Shown: positions 1 to 7,366, numbered from the stretch's first letter. The stretch: 10,654 bases of DNA from Sediminibacterium sp. (GCA_023263235.1 JALQXE010000148.1:1-10654); one strand, 5' to 3'. Translations and numbers: made by a program. The notes: generated from the sequence alone by a model not told the origin.

Positions 1-93
1 TTAACGGAGTTTTCTGAAATGATGCAAACCATCCCATATGAAGTCTTGACCTCCATCTCAAAAAGAGTTCACAGAACGTATTTAGAAGATTAG
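1..93 (+). CDS. alr: Alanine racemase C-terminus (probably MurF-Alr fusion), 5' partial
   Basis: Frame 1 is open from the window edge to a TAG at 91-93 and encodes 30 residues ending ISKRVHRTYLED. The stretch TIPYEVLTSISKRV matches the last segment of alanine racemase (IxYEvLt.is.RV.RvY), which lies just before the C-terminus and completes the barrel of the PLP enzyme that makes D-alanine for peptidoglycan. In Bacteroidota this domain is usually fused behind MurF, so the full gene may be the bifunctional form; that is inference, because only the tail is present. The gene begins upstream of the window. There is no clear terminator in the 70 bp before the next gene. Confidence 0.68.
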   Translation, partial: LTEFSEMMQTIPYEVLTSISKRVHRTYLED

Positions 94-120
94 AAATTAG
101 TGAACTACTAGTTTTAAAAG

Positions 121-151
121 TTTCAAAAAAAGATTTTTTGCCCTAAATTTG
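121..151 (+). promoter_or_regulatory. Bacteroidota-type promoter before first barrel gene
   Basis: TTTC at 121-124, a 19 bp spacer, then TAAATTTG at 144-151, a full match to the TAnnTTTG -7 element of Bacteroidota. The -33 element matches TTTG at three of four bases. The expected start of transcription would be only about 5-10 nt before the ATG at 164, giving a very short leader. Confidence 0.5.
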
Positions 152-163
152 TAAAAAAATCTT

Positions 164-1285
164 ATGAAACTATCTTGTAAAATATTATTTTTCTTTGTGT
201 TATTTTTTGGAGGAATCGCCTCTGCGCAAAACAATCCTGTCGATACCAACACATATGTTATTAAAAAGAACGATGGGAATCAATACATTGGAAAAATTAT
301 TAGTGACGACGGACGAGAAGTTTTAATTAACACGCAGGAGCTAGGTAAAATTTATATTCCAAAATCAGAGATTAAATCAATTTACTTAGTTGATTTAAAA
401 AAAGATATTGTGAATAATGAATACAGAGAGCGTGGAGTTTTTACTACGAGATATCAATTTTCAACGAATAGTTTTCCAATTGAAAAAGGAGAAAATTATG
501 CGATGGTGAATTTATATGGCCCCGAAGTGCATTTTGCAGTTACAAACCGTTTTTCAATCGGGGTAATGGCTTCGTGGATTGCTAGTCCTTTAGTTCTTGC
601 AGTAAAATACACAATACCCACACAAAATGAAAAATTAAATTTTGGTTTGGGAACATTAATGGGAACATCTGGTTATTTGAATCAAGGTAAGAGTTTTGGA
701 GGTTTACACTGGGCGATGGTGACATATGGTGACCGAAAAAAAAACATAACTTTTTCTTTGGGATATTCTTATATTAAATTGGGGACTAACAATAGTCAGG
801 TGTATAATGAACCAGGAATATACGATGCTGTAATTGATGGGGCAGGTAATCCTTCCTTTAATTATAATATTCCTATGTATACCATAAGTAATTTAAAATC
901 CGATTTTACTACTTCTCCAATCCTTGGTTTGGCTGGAATTACTTCTGTAGGTAAAAAAGCAAGTTTTGTATGTGATGCAATGTTGTTGTTTGGAAAATCA
1001 AAAACTATAGATTACTATCAACCATATGCTAACTATGTTTACAATGCTCAGAATCAACCCGATTACACGGAGATATACGATGTTCAGAAAATAGAATCAA
1101 CGAATCGTTCTGTAAACTTGATTCTTATGCCCGGAATGCGTTTTCAAAAATCGGAAACAAAGGCCTTTCAAATATCTTTGGCTGGAATAATAGGAAAAAG
1201 ACAAAGCACGGATTACAATGGACAGCCTACTGTTAGTAATTACTCTTTTCCAATACCAATGTGCAGTTGGTTCTATAAGTTTTAA
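164..1285 (+). CDS. Secreted outer-membrane barrel-like protein, tandem paralog 1
   Basis: The 373-residue product begins with a signal peptide (residues 1-21, hydrophobic core ILFFFVLFFGG, probable cleavage A21|Q22). Residues about 30-75 form a small beta-rich module (TYVIKKNDG.QYIGKI..DDGREVLI...LGKIYIPKSEI). This resembles short barrel domains often found at the N-terminus of Bacteroidota envelope proteins. From about residue 95 to the end, alternating polar and aromatic strands (RYQFSTNSFPI, GENYAMVNLYGPEVHF, FSLGYSYIKLG) and a final SWFYKF suggest an outer-membrane beta-barrel; the terminal Phe fits a barrel signal. The next gene is a clear paralog. I do not recognise a named family and no function or ligand can be assigned. 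The ATG at 164 gives an intact signal peptide directly downstream of a good promoter. Confidence 0.8.
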   Translation: MKLSCKILFFFVLFFGGIASAQNNPVDTNTYVIKKNDGNQYIGKIISDDGREVLINTQELGKIYIPKSEIKSIYLVDLKKDIVNNEYRERGVFTTRYQFSTNSFPIEKGENYAMVNLYGPEVHFAVTNRFSIGVMASWIASPLVLAVKYTIPTQNEKLNFGLGTLMGTSGYLNQGKSFGGLHWAMVTYGDRKKNITFSLGYSYIKLGTNNSQVYNEPGIYDAVIDGAGNPSFNYNIPMYTISNLKSDFTTSPILGLAGITSVGKKASFVCDAMLLFGKSKTIDYYQPYANYVYNAQNQPDYTEIYDVQKIESTNRSVNLILMPGMRFQKSETKAFQISLAGIIGKRQSTDYNGQPTVSNYSFPIPMCSWFYKF

Positions 1286-1337
1286 TAACTGCAAAAAGTA
1301 AAGGTTTTCATGTAATATGCATTCTCTTTCCTCTATT

Positions 1338-1345
1338 TAATTTTG
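1338..1345 (+). promoter_or_regulatory. TAnnTTTG element before second barrel gene
   Basis: TAATTTTG matches the Bacteroidota -7 consensus and lies 15 nt before the ATG at 1361, much like the arrangement before the first paralog. No TTTG-like -33 box is seen at the right spacing, so this may be a weak internal promoter or a chance match in AT-rich DNA. Its last G is also the first base of a GGAGGA ribosome-binding sequence. Confidence 0.25.
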
Positions 1346-1350
1346 GAGGA
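1345..1350 (+). promoter_or_regulatory. Ribosome binding site that decides the start of paralog 2
   Basis: GGAGGA lies 10 nt before the ATG at 1361. The reading frame is also open from a TTG at 1343, but that start would precede and include this sequence and add six charged residues before the signal peptide. The site therefore supports the ATG at 1361. Confidence 0.5.
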
Positions 1351-1360
1351 AAAGAAGAAT

Positions 1361-2398
1361 ATGAAATCATTATCAAAACTTATTGCAGCTCTTATTTTCT
1401 TATTAATTTCCATTAATATTCATGCTCAAAATAATCCTGTTGATACCAATACGTATGTAATTGTTAAAGTGGATGGTTCAGAATATATTGGCAAAATATT
1501 ATTTGATGATGGACGAGAAGTACTGATTGAAACGAAGTCATTGGGGAAAATTTATATCAATAAATCTGAAATAAAGTCAATTACATTAATTTCATCTCGA
1601 AAGGAAGTTATTTTTGGTGAATATCGTGCATTAGGACCGTTTACCACCCGATATCAATTCACAACCAATGGTTTTCCAATAAAACGAGGAGAGAATTATG
1701 CCTTAGTTAATCTCTATGGACCGGAGGTACATTTTTCAATTTCTGATCGATTTTCATTGGGAGTCATGACCACTTGGATTGCAAGTCCTTTCGTATTGGT
1801 AGGAAAGTATTCTTTACCATCAAATAAAGAAAAATGGCATTTTGCCGTTGGAACAATGTTAGGTACAACCGGTTACTTGGCAAATTTCAAGGGGTTTGGA
1901 GGATTACATTGGGCCGTTGCAACTTATGGTGACCGCTTGAACAATGTTTCATTTTCAGCTGGTTATGGGTATGTGAAAACTGGTACAGACGAAACAGTTG
2001 AAAGAACTGGAATTTTTGTTGAGCCAAATTACCCACCAACATTTCAACGAATGACTCCATTGAGAAAGGCACCTTTAATTTCAATTGCAGGTATTTTTAA
2101 AGTAGGAAGTAAAGCTAGTTTTTTCTTTGACTCAATGATTTTATTCAATAAACAAGAAGAAATAAATCGCACTTCAATAGGTGGGTATGATCCAAATACT
2201 CAAAATTATACACCGGTAATTACCACTGTTAAAGAAGAAAGCGTATTTAAAACTTCGCTATATTTGATGCCTGGAATGCGCTTTCAGAAAAGTGAAAACA
2301 AAGCTTTTCAGATTGCTTTGGCTGGAGTTGCTACATTTGATAAATTTGGAACAAATTCCTTTCCAATACCGATGTGCAGCTGGTTTTTTAAATTCTAA
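1361..2398 (+). CDS. Secreted outer-membrane barrel-like protein, tandem paralog 2
   Basis: From the ATG at 1361 the product has 345 residues. The signal peptide covers residues 1-22 (core LIAALIFLLISINI, cleavage after HA, mature Gln). The same N-terminal beta module as in the upstream paralog follows (YIGKILFDDGREVLI...LGKIYINKSEI). The predicted barrel portion ends in SWFFKF. It is about 28 residues shorter than its neighbour because of differences in putative loops. A TTG at 1343 would extend the frame but spoils the signal peptide. The regulator at 2407 begins 8 bp after this stop, so the two are probably co-transcribed. Function is unknown; outer-membrane location is inferred from composition and the terminal aromatic residue. 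Confidence 0.8.
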   Translation: MKSLSKLIAALIFLLISINIHAQNNPVDTNTYVIVKVDGSEYIGKILFDDGREVLIETKSLGKIYINKSEIKSITLISSRKEVIFGEYRALGPFTTRYQFTTNGFPIKRGENYALVNLYGPEVHFSISDRFSLGVMTTWIASPFVLVGKYSLPSNKEKWHFAVGTMLGTTGYLANFKGFGGLHWAVATYGDRLNNVSFSAGYGYVKTGTDETVERTGIFVEPNYPPTFQRMTPLRKAPLISIAGIFKVGSKASFFFDSMILFNKQEEINRTSIGGYDPNTQNYTPVITTVKEESVFKTSLYLMPGMRFQKSENKAFQIALAGVATFDKFGTNSFPIPMCSWFFKF

Positions 2399-2406
2399 CA
2401 CTAAAA

Positions 2407-3417
2407 ATGAAATCTGATATTCAAGGTGAGTTATTTAAAATAATAAAAACAAAATTGAGTGGTCAGGATTCTTTGGGAAATGCCTTATCTGAAATTTTAC
2501 ACTTGAGTCCAGATGCTGTCTACCGCAGATACAGAGGGGAAACGAGTCTTACCATTCAGGAAACGAAAAGACTTTGTCAGTATTTTGATGTTTCATTCGA
2601 TGCATTGGCTCAGCTCAGTGAAGGGAAAGTTATTTTTCAATACCCACCTTTAAATACCTATGATTTTAGCCTAGAGTCATATTTGGAAGGCATTGCTGAA
2701 TCGTTTAAACGAATTAAAAAATTAACGAATCCGGAAATGGTGATTTCAGTTAGTAACACCCATTTTTTTCAAGTGTTGAATTTTCCTCAACTAGTCAGAT
2801 TCCGATTATTTTTTTGGGCAAAAACACATTTACAAATTGAAGCCTATAAGGAAGAAAATTTTAAACATGAAAAAACCTCCGACCGAGCTTTTGAGCTAGG
2901 AAAGGAAATCCTACAATTATACAATTCCATTCCGTCAATAGAAATTTTTGACCCAGAACTTATGCGTGGTTTTATGCGTCAGATTTTATATTATTACAAG
3001 GCTCACATGTTTGAAGATCCTGAATATGCCTTATTTTTATGCGATAGAGCGCTTTTATTCTCGAAACACTTAAAAGAACAGGCAACCCTTGGTAAAAAAT
3101 TTATCTACGGAACGGTTGCACCTAATTCAGGAAATGATTTTAGTATGTATCTCAACGAAACAGTAAATTCTGACACAACGTTTTATTATTCAAGCAAAGA
3201 ATCAGATGGAATATTTGTAACACATAATGTAATGAACTATTTGCATACAAATGCACCAAGTTATGTTGCTGATTCAAAACAAATCATTGATAAGCAACTT
3301 GCAAATTCTAGTTTGATAAGTCAAGTCAATGAAAAAGAACGAAACAATTACTTCTATGATTTTGAAAAAATGATATTGTCTTTCAGAAAAAAAATTGAAG
3401 CAGATCTGTATTTCTGA
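2407..3417 (+). CDS. Helix-turn-helix regulator, BetR/XRE-like N-terminus
   Basis: The 336-residue protein has no signal peptide or membrane segment. Residues about 22-70 form a helix-turn-helix: SLGNALSEIL.LSPDAVYRRYRGETSLTIQETKRLCQYFDVSFDAL. The pattern S-x-D-A-x-YRR-x-RGE followed by a second helix ending in a hydrophobic L/F pair is typical of the BetR-like Cro/C1-type regulators common in Bacteroidota. The remaining ~260 residues form an all-helical region I cannot assign; the section near 118-140 (FFQVLNFPQLVRFRLFFW) is a recurrent feature of these regulators and could be a dimerisation or sensing part. It starts 8 bp after the second barrel gene, so a role in controlling the barrel pair is a reasonable inference, not shown. 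DNA-binding role fairly sure; signal unknown. Confidence 0.7.
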   Translation: MKSDIQGELFKIIKTKLSGQDSLGNALSEILHLSPDAVYRRYRGETSLTIQETKRLCQYFDVSFDALAQLSEGKVIFQYPPLNTYDFSLESYLEGIAESFKRIKKLTNPEMVISVSNTHFFQVLNFPQLVRFRLFFWAKTHLQIEAYKEENFKHEKTSDRAFELGKEILQLYNSIPSIEIFDPELMRGFMRQILYYYKAHMFEDPEYALFLCDRALLFSKHLKEQATLGKKFIYGTVAPNSGNDFSMYLNETVNSDTTFYYSSKESDGIFVTHNVMNYLHTNAPSYVADSKQIIDKQLANSSLISQVNEKERNNYFYDFEKMILSFRKKIEADLYF

Positions 3418-3435
3418 TATTTTACCAAAATTAAA

Positions 3436-3465
3436 TTTCTGTCTCCTAAAATAATGTGATATTTG
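3436..3465 (+). promoter_or_regulatory. Probable promoter of the four-gene SDR/membrane operon
   Basis: TTTC at 3436-3439, an 18 bp spacer, then GATATTTG at 3458-3465, which matches TAnnTTTG at seven of eight positions. It lies in the 76 bp gap after the regulator and would give a leader of about 20-25 nt that includes GGAGA at 3484-3488, 5 nt before the ATG at 3494. Confidence 0.4.
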
Positions 3466-3493
3466 CAAAATTTTCAATTCATAGGAGAAAATA

Positions 3494-4498
3494 ATGAACA
3501 ATTCAGATTTTAAGGTTTTTGTTACAGGTGCTGATGGAATGTTGGGCGCAAGTATTTGTAGGGAACTACTATCACAGGGCTACAAAGTGAAAGCAATGGT
3601 TATGCTGAATCGAAAAGTCAGTGTTATTAGTGATTTGAATTTAGAAATTGTTGAAGGGAATGTTTTAGATGTCAATAGTTTGGAAGCGAATATGTCCGAC
3701 TGTCATTTTGTAATAAACGTAGCTGCTCTGACCAACGTATGGCCAAGATCTTCTCGATCCGTTATGAAAGTAAATTTTCAAGGTGCAATGAATGTGGCTC
3801 AGGTTGCTCAGAAATTCAAACTGTTGAGAATGGTTCAGATTGGTACGGCAAGCTCATTTGGTGCTGGGCCTAAAGAAAATCCTGGCGTTGAGACAACAGA
3901 GTATGATAGTGGTAAATATCAAATGGATTATATAACAAGTAAATACTTAGCTCAAAATGCTCTTTTGGAGAAGAATGAGAAAGAAGGATTTCCTGTTATA
4001 ATAGTTAATCCAACTTTTATGATTGGTCCTTTTGATACAGGTCCATCCTCCGGTAAAATGATTTTAGAGTTCTACAAGGGAAAAGTACCTGCATATACTT
4101 CAGGAGGAAAAAATTTCGTTTCATCACTTGATGTGGCAGCAGCTACAGTAAATGCCTTGAGACTTGGAAATATTGGTCAATGCTACATTGCTGGAAATGA
4201 GAATTTGACATTTGGAGAGTTTTTTCAGAAAGTAGAGAAGGTTTCTCAGAAAAAATTCAAGATGTTTCGTGTCCCAAATGCTTTACTTTTCTTATTTGGT
4301 TTATTTAATTCTGCAATTGCCAGAATAAGAAATAAGCCTCCTCAAATAAGCTATACAATGGCGCGAATGGCTGCTAACGGGCAATATTACAACCCAAGAA
4401 AAGCTGTTGATGAATTGAAAATGCCTCAAACTCCAATTGAAAACGCAATTGAGAAATGTTTGAATTGGTATAAAACAAATGGATATCTAACTGACTAA
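3494..4498 (+). CDS. NAD(P)-dependent epimerase/dehydratase family oxidoreductase (extended SDR)
   Basis: The 334-residue protein is a complete extended short-chain dehydrogenase. The dinucleotide loop TGADGMLG is at residues 11-18, an acidic residue follows strand 3 at D59 (NVLD), the NVAALT strand is at 75-80, the catalytic Ser region TASSFG at 118-123 and YITSK (Y146, K150) completes the active site. NPTFMIGP at 172-179 begins the substrate-binding part. The overall pattern is closest to the dihydroflavonol-4-reductase/3beta-HSD-like branch, whose members reduce or dehydrogenate hydrophobic substrates; the atypical ceramide reductases also belong to extended SDRs, so a lipid substrate is possible but unproven. 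It is the first gene of a four-gene operon, with GGAGA 5 nt before the ATG and only 1 bp to the next gene. Confidence 0.85.
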   Translation: MNNSDFKVFVTGADGMLGASICRELLSQGYKVKAMVMLNRKVSVISDLNLEIVEGNVLDVNSLEANMSDCHFVINVAALTNVWPRSSRSVMKVNFQGAMNVAQVAQKFKLLRMVQIGTASSFGAGPKENPGVETTEYDSGKYQMDYITSKYLAQNALLEKNEKEGFPVIIVNPTFMIGPFDTGPSSGKMILEFYKGKVPAYTSGGKNFVSSLDVAAATVNALRLGNIGQCYIAGNENLTFGEFFQKVEKVSQKKFKMFRVPNALLFLFGLFNSAIARIRNKPPQISYTMARMAANGQYYNPRKAVDELKMPQTPIENAIEKCLNWYKTNGYLTD

Positions 4499-4499
4499 T

Positions 4500-5258
4500 A
4501 TGGTACTTCTTTTAAAACTAGATTTATCTTGGAAAGGTACAGATCTAAAAACAGTTTTGCCTATAGCTTTAACGTTGATTTGTTTTACAGCTTATTGGTT
4601 TATTTCTCAATCGGAAAACATAAAAAAATTGTTTTATGATAAAAACGATTTTGATACCGCCTCGGTAAAACATATTTTCTTTACAAAATATATGGGTTTT
4701 CTCTTAATGGGAATTCTCCCACTATTAATATGTCTTATAGTTTTAGAGGAAACATCACCTGCATATTTTGGACTCTGTTTTCTGCCTTCAACTTTGTGGT
4801 TTTCTATAATGTGGATAGTTATCTTAAGTCTGCTTGTTATTCCTTTGGCTTATATTTCAGGTAAAAAACCAAAAAACCTCTTGAATTACCCTCAAATCAG
4901 AGCCAAATTGTGGACTAGAAAAATCTTTTATATAAATTTAATTGGTTGGGCTATTTATCTTTTTGGTTATGAATTCTTGTTCCGTGGAATTCTATTAATT
5001 CCCTTAAACGAAACACTAGGGCTTTGGCCAGCGGTTGCAATAAATGTGGCGCTGTATTCAGCAACTCACATTCCAAAAGGATTAGATGAAACCATTGGTG
5101 CTATCCCTTTGGGGATTGTATTATGTCTGTTAACGCTTTTTTCAGGAACAATTTGGATAGCATTTTGGGTTCATGTTGCTTTAGCTTGGACTAATAGTTT
5201 GACAGCCCTGAAGTTTCATCCAGAAATACATTATGTAAATTGGAACAAAAGAAAATGA
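4500..5258 (+). CDS. CPBP (CAAX protease/Rce1-like) family membrane protein, active site degenerate
   Basis: The 252-residue protein has about seven to eight hydrophobic segments (roughly residues 18-35, 63-82, 97-118, 142-158, 160-170, 175-190, 199-216, 218-232). The CPBP signature is visible at FGYEFLFRGILL (E158, R162, G163), the motif-2 His is in SATH (H190), and a third-motif His is in FWVHVALA (H225). Two key positions deviate: the first Glu of the EExxxR motif is Tyr157, and the residue four after H225 is Ala229 instead of Asn/Asp. Family members are intramembrane glutamate-type proteases or non-proteolytic scaffolds; with these changes a non-catalytic or altered role is plausible. It starts 1 bp after the upstream SDR stop and overlaps the next SDR start (ATGA), so translation is probably coupled. 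Confidence 0.75.
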   Translation: MVLLLKLDLSWKGTDLKTVLPIALTLICFTAYWFISQSENIKKLFYDKNDFDTASVKHIFFTKYMGFLLMGILPLLICLIVLEETSPAYFGLCFLPSTLWFSIMWIVILSLLVIPLAYISGKKPKNLLNYPQIRAKLWTRKIFYINLIGWAIYLFGYEFLFRGILLIPLNETLGLWPAVAINVALYSATHIPKGLDETIGAIPLGIVLCLLTLFSGTIWIAFWVHVALAWTNSLTALKFHPEIHYVNWNKRK

Positions 5259-6067
5259 AAAATTCTGAGGGTAAAGTTGCTATTGTTACTGGTTCTAGTA
5301 GAGGGATAGGTTTGGCAATTGCAAAGGAGTTGGCAAAACAAAATATAATAGTTGTACTGAATTCACGTGATCAAGCGCGACTTGATTCAGCGACGAATGA
5401 AATGAACCTTATTTCACAGAATGTATCAGCTATAGTTGCAGATGTTTCAACTGTAGAAGGTTCGCAATTTCTCATCGATGAGGTTTTGAAAAGGTTTGGT
5501 AGAATAGATATTCTTGTGAACAATGTTGGTATTTCGAGCCGCGGCAAAGTAGCTGAATTAAATCCTGAAGTTTTTAAAATTGTTTTTGAAAGTAATGTAT
5601 ATGGTTCCGTTTATCCGACAATAGCCGCTCTTCCATCGATTAGATCTACAAAAGGAAGTATTGTCTTTGTTTCAAGTTTAGCCGGAATAAGAGGGCTACC
5701 GTCATTGGCTCCATATAGTTCTTCCAAATTGGCATTAAGGGCTATTGCAGAATCAATTCGTATTGAAGAAGCAGAGAACGATGTGCATGTGGGATTGGTA
5801 TTAGTAGGAATGACAGAAATTGTGCACAATAAGGAGGCTGTTGCGTCTGATGGTACGAGACAAATCCTTGCTTCTCGAGCAAATAGAAAAGTCTTAAAAC
5901 TTGAAGAGGTGGCCTTGGCTGTTTTGAAAAATATTAGACTAAGACGATACATAACCACTATGACCACTTTAGGAAAACTAAATTCTTTTTTACATGCGCG
6001 GTTTCCATTACTTGTAGAGAAAATTATTTTAATGAACATTAAAAAAATGGAGGAGGGGAATAAATAA
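5255..6067 (+). CDS. Classical short-chain dehydrogenase/reductase (SDR)
   Basis: From the ATG at 5255 the protein has 270 residues. TGSSRGIG (12-19) is the cofactor loop, with D63 after strand 3, NNVG at 89-92, N114, S141 in VFVSSLAG, and YSSSK (Y154, K158), so the N-S-Y-K tetrad is complete. The serine after TG and the Arg at S-R-G suggest NADP(H). The C-terminal tail (RYITTMTTLGKL...FPLLVEKI, about 231-260) resembles SDRs acting on membrane lipids, such as the DHRS7 and 3-ketosphinganine reductase groups, which is only suggestive. The frame is also open from a TTG at 5240, but the ATG overlaps the upstream TGA (ATGA), the usual coupling arrangement, and is preferred. The stop overlaps the next ATG by one base (TAATG). 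Confidence 0.85.
   Translation: MKNSEGKVAIVTGSSRGIGLAIAKELAKQNIIVVLNSRDQARLDSATNEMNLISQNVSAIVADVSTVEGSQFLIDEVLKRFGRIDILVNNVGISSRGKVAELNPEVFKIVFESNVYGSVYPTIAALPSIRSTKGSIVFVSSLAGIRGLPSLAPYSSSKLALRAIAESIRIEEAENDVHVGLVLVGMTEIVHNKEAVASDGTRQILASRANRKVLKLEEVALAVLKNIRLRRYITTMTTLGKLNSFLHARFPLLVEKIILMNIKKMEEGNK
6049..6058 (+). promoter_or_regulatory. Unusually strong Shine-Dalgarno for the seven-TM gene
   Basis: GGAGGAGGGG lies in the last codons of the SDR gene, 8 nt before the ATG at 6067. Bacteroidota rarely use strong Shine-Dalgarno sequences, so this one stands out and supports 6067 over the later in-frame ATG at 6109. Confidence 0.45.
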
Positions 6068-6798
6068 TGCTCATAGGACAAGATTTTCCGAAGCTTGAAT
6101 GGCAAATCATGGGATTTGATTTTTTGGAACCCAATGCTTTAATTGGAGATTCAATTATTCTGATTACAGCAATATTTTTTGCTATAAAAACAAACAGACT
6201 AAAAAATTCAAATTCATTTTTTAAGCATTGGACTTTGTTTTTTACTTTGTTTGGAGTTAGTTTTTTTGTAGGTGGTCTTGGACATTTATTTTTCAATTAT
6301 TGGGGAGTACGAGGAAAGTATTTTTCTTGGTTTGCAGGAATACTTTCGGCTTATTTAATTGAATATGCGATGCTTAATATTTATCCAAATTTAACTTTAA
6401 GAAAAACATTGAAAAAAATTGCAGCTATTAAGCTCCTCTTTTTTCTCACCGCCGAGGCATACATATTAAATAGTTTTAATATTACCGATGATCCTCAAAA
6501 GGGATTGATACTTCCAACTGTTTTTTCATTTATTGGGCTTGGACTTACACTTGGAATACTTTCCGTGCGTTATCAAAAAAGAATAACTGAATCGTTTCGA
6601 TTTTTTTGGATGAGTACCTTGATATTAGTTCCCAATGTGTTTATTCAAGGATTGAAGATCAACATTCACCCTTATTTTGACAAAAATGATTTCAGTCATT
6701 TACTACTGATTATTTCAATGTTTTTTTATTTCAGAGCACTAAATGGAATAAATTCAGAAATGCAAGGTAAGTCACTTTCCATTGAGCAGGTTATTTAG
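6067..6798 (+). CDS. Seven-TM membrane protein of unknown function
   Basis: The 243-residue protein has seven predicted membrane segments: about 24-41, 55-77, 85-104, 115-134, 149-166, 176-195 and 208-224. A short N-terminal part ends in LEPNALIGD (20-28). Buried polar residues that look functional are S65 and H73 (GVSFFVGGLGH) and H211 with D208 (NDFSHLLL), and an Arg follows TM7 (YFRAL). The EPxxxxxD opening and GH motif recall a Bacteroidota seven-TM group (DUF6962-like, from memory), and His placement on TM2 and TM7 is loosely like the ceramidase/CREST superfamily; neither assignment is secure. It is the last gene of the operon and its start overlaps the SDR stop by one base. Its last 27 bp overlap the convergent acyltransferase-like gene. 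Confidence 0.65.
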   Translation: MLIGQDFPKLEWQIMGFDFLEPNALIGDSIILITAIFFAIKTNRLKNSNSFFKHWTLFFTLFGVSFFVGGLGHLFFNYWGVRGKYFSWFAGILSAYLIEYAMLNIYPNLTLRKTLKKIAAIKLLFFLTAEAYILNSFNITDDPQKGLILPTVFSFIGLGLTLGILSVRYQKRITESFRFFWMSTLILVPNVFIQGLKINIHPYFDKNDFSHLLLIISMFFYFRALNGINSEMQGKSLSIEQVI

Positions 6799-7347
6799 TC
6801 TAGATTCTAATAAAAATCTATTCATGCGTTGAAGTAGAATAGGATAGACGTTAAAGAAAATACTAAAAAGAGATAAAGTCAAAAAACAAAATATTTTATC
6901 AGAAACTAAATAATTAACTTGTATTGGCACTGTTACGATTAGTGAGATGATATGTGCAGTTTCGGATTGTTTTGTCTCTTCATAAAGTATTTTAATATAA
7001 TCTCTTTTTCTGCCTTTTAAATATACTCTTGGATTAATGTGCCTCATGAAACTATTTATAAGAATAAATTGAAATACTGGAACCAGCAAGAATTTAAAAT
7101 AGCTTGTTGTTTCAAATTTTCTTTTTCGATAATACGTTTTCCAAAGTCGATGGTATTTAAATGTTTGGAAGTAAAAAAATCCAGTTAACATTAAAACACA
7201 ACATTCAGTCAATGTCAAAACCAGTTCGAGTAGCTTAATATTTGTTTTTAGACAAATTGAATGAATCCAATATTCTAATAGGATTACAACTAAATACAGT
7301 AAGGTAATTAAAACTAGCTTTTGAAATAATTTTAGTTTTTCAAACAA
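6772..7347 (-). CDS. CrtO-like acyltransferase (glycosyl-4,4'-diaponeurosporenoate acyltransferase family)
   Basis: The 191-residue membrane protein has hydrophobic segments at about 8-29, 40-60, 84-99, 133-146 and 152-172. Two blocks match the CrtO acyltransferase family: EETKQSETAH (123-132), corresponding to the family E-t-x-x-x-E-x-x-H motif, and NVYPILLQRMNR (166-177), corresponding to N-x-x-x-x-x-QRyNR near the C-terminus. Staphylococcal CrtO esterifies a glycosylated carotenoid in the last step of staphyloxanthin synthesis; Bacteroidota homologs are of unknown substrate and may acylate other lipids or pigments. No ATG exists near the start; the TTG at 7347 lies about 20 nt after a good minus-strand promoter, and starting further upstream would run into the promoter. 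The gene converges on the operon and overlaps its last gene by 27 bp. Confidence 0.6.
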   Translation of the reverse strand: MFEKLKLFQKLVLITLLYLVVILLEYWIHSICLKTNIKLLELVLTLTECCVLMLTGFFYFQTFKYHRLWKTYYRKRKFETTSYFKFLLVPVFQFILINSFMRHINPRVYLKGRKRDYIKILYEETKQSETAHIISLIVTVPIQVNYLVSDKIFCFLTLSLFSIFFNVYPILLQRMNRFLLESRLNNLLNGK

Positions 7348-7366
7348 CGGATTACAATTTTTATTG

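Larger units (their letters stand above)
164..2398 (+). repeat. Tandem gene duplication (two barrel paralogs)
   Basis: The genes at 164-1285 and 1361-2398 are direct tandem copies. Mature N-termini both start QNNPVDTNTYVI, both carry DDGREVLI and LYGPEVHF, and both end PIPMCSWF(Y/F)KF. Conservation is also evident in DNA (for example around 226-260 and 1426-1460) with mainly third-base changes, so the duplication is not recent. The copies differ most in the segments at about residues 205-235 and 280-330, which would be loops in a barrel model. Confidence 0.85.

Noticed and set aside
1097..1294. Minus-strand open frame of 65 codons
   Set aside because: It lies opposite the conserved 3' part of the first barrel gene and has no recognisable domain or start context.
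3418..3493. Small gene or riboswitch in the gap before the operon
   Set aside because: The 76 bp are AT-rich, lack a stable fold or an open frame, and are explained by a promoter and a ribosome binding site.
5611..6105. Minus-strand open frame of 164 codons
   Set aside because: It is antisense to a clear SDR gene containing the catalytic YSSSK; its translation is low-complexity and Ser/Lys-rich without a domain.
6772..6830. Terminator between the convergent genes
   Set aside because: The coding sequences overlap and no G+C-rich stem with a T-run is seen in either direction.
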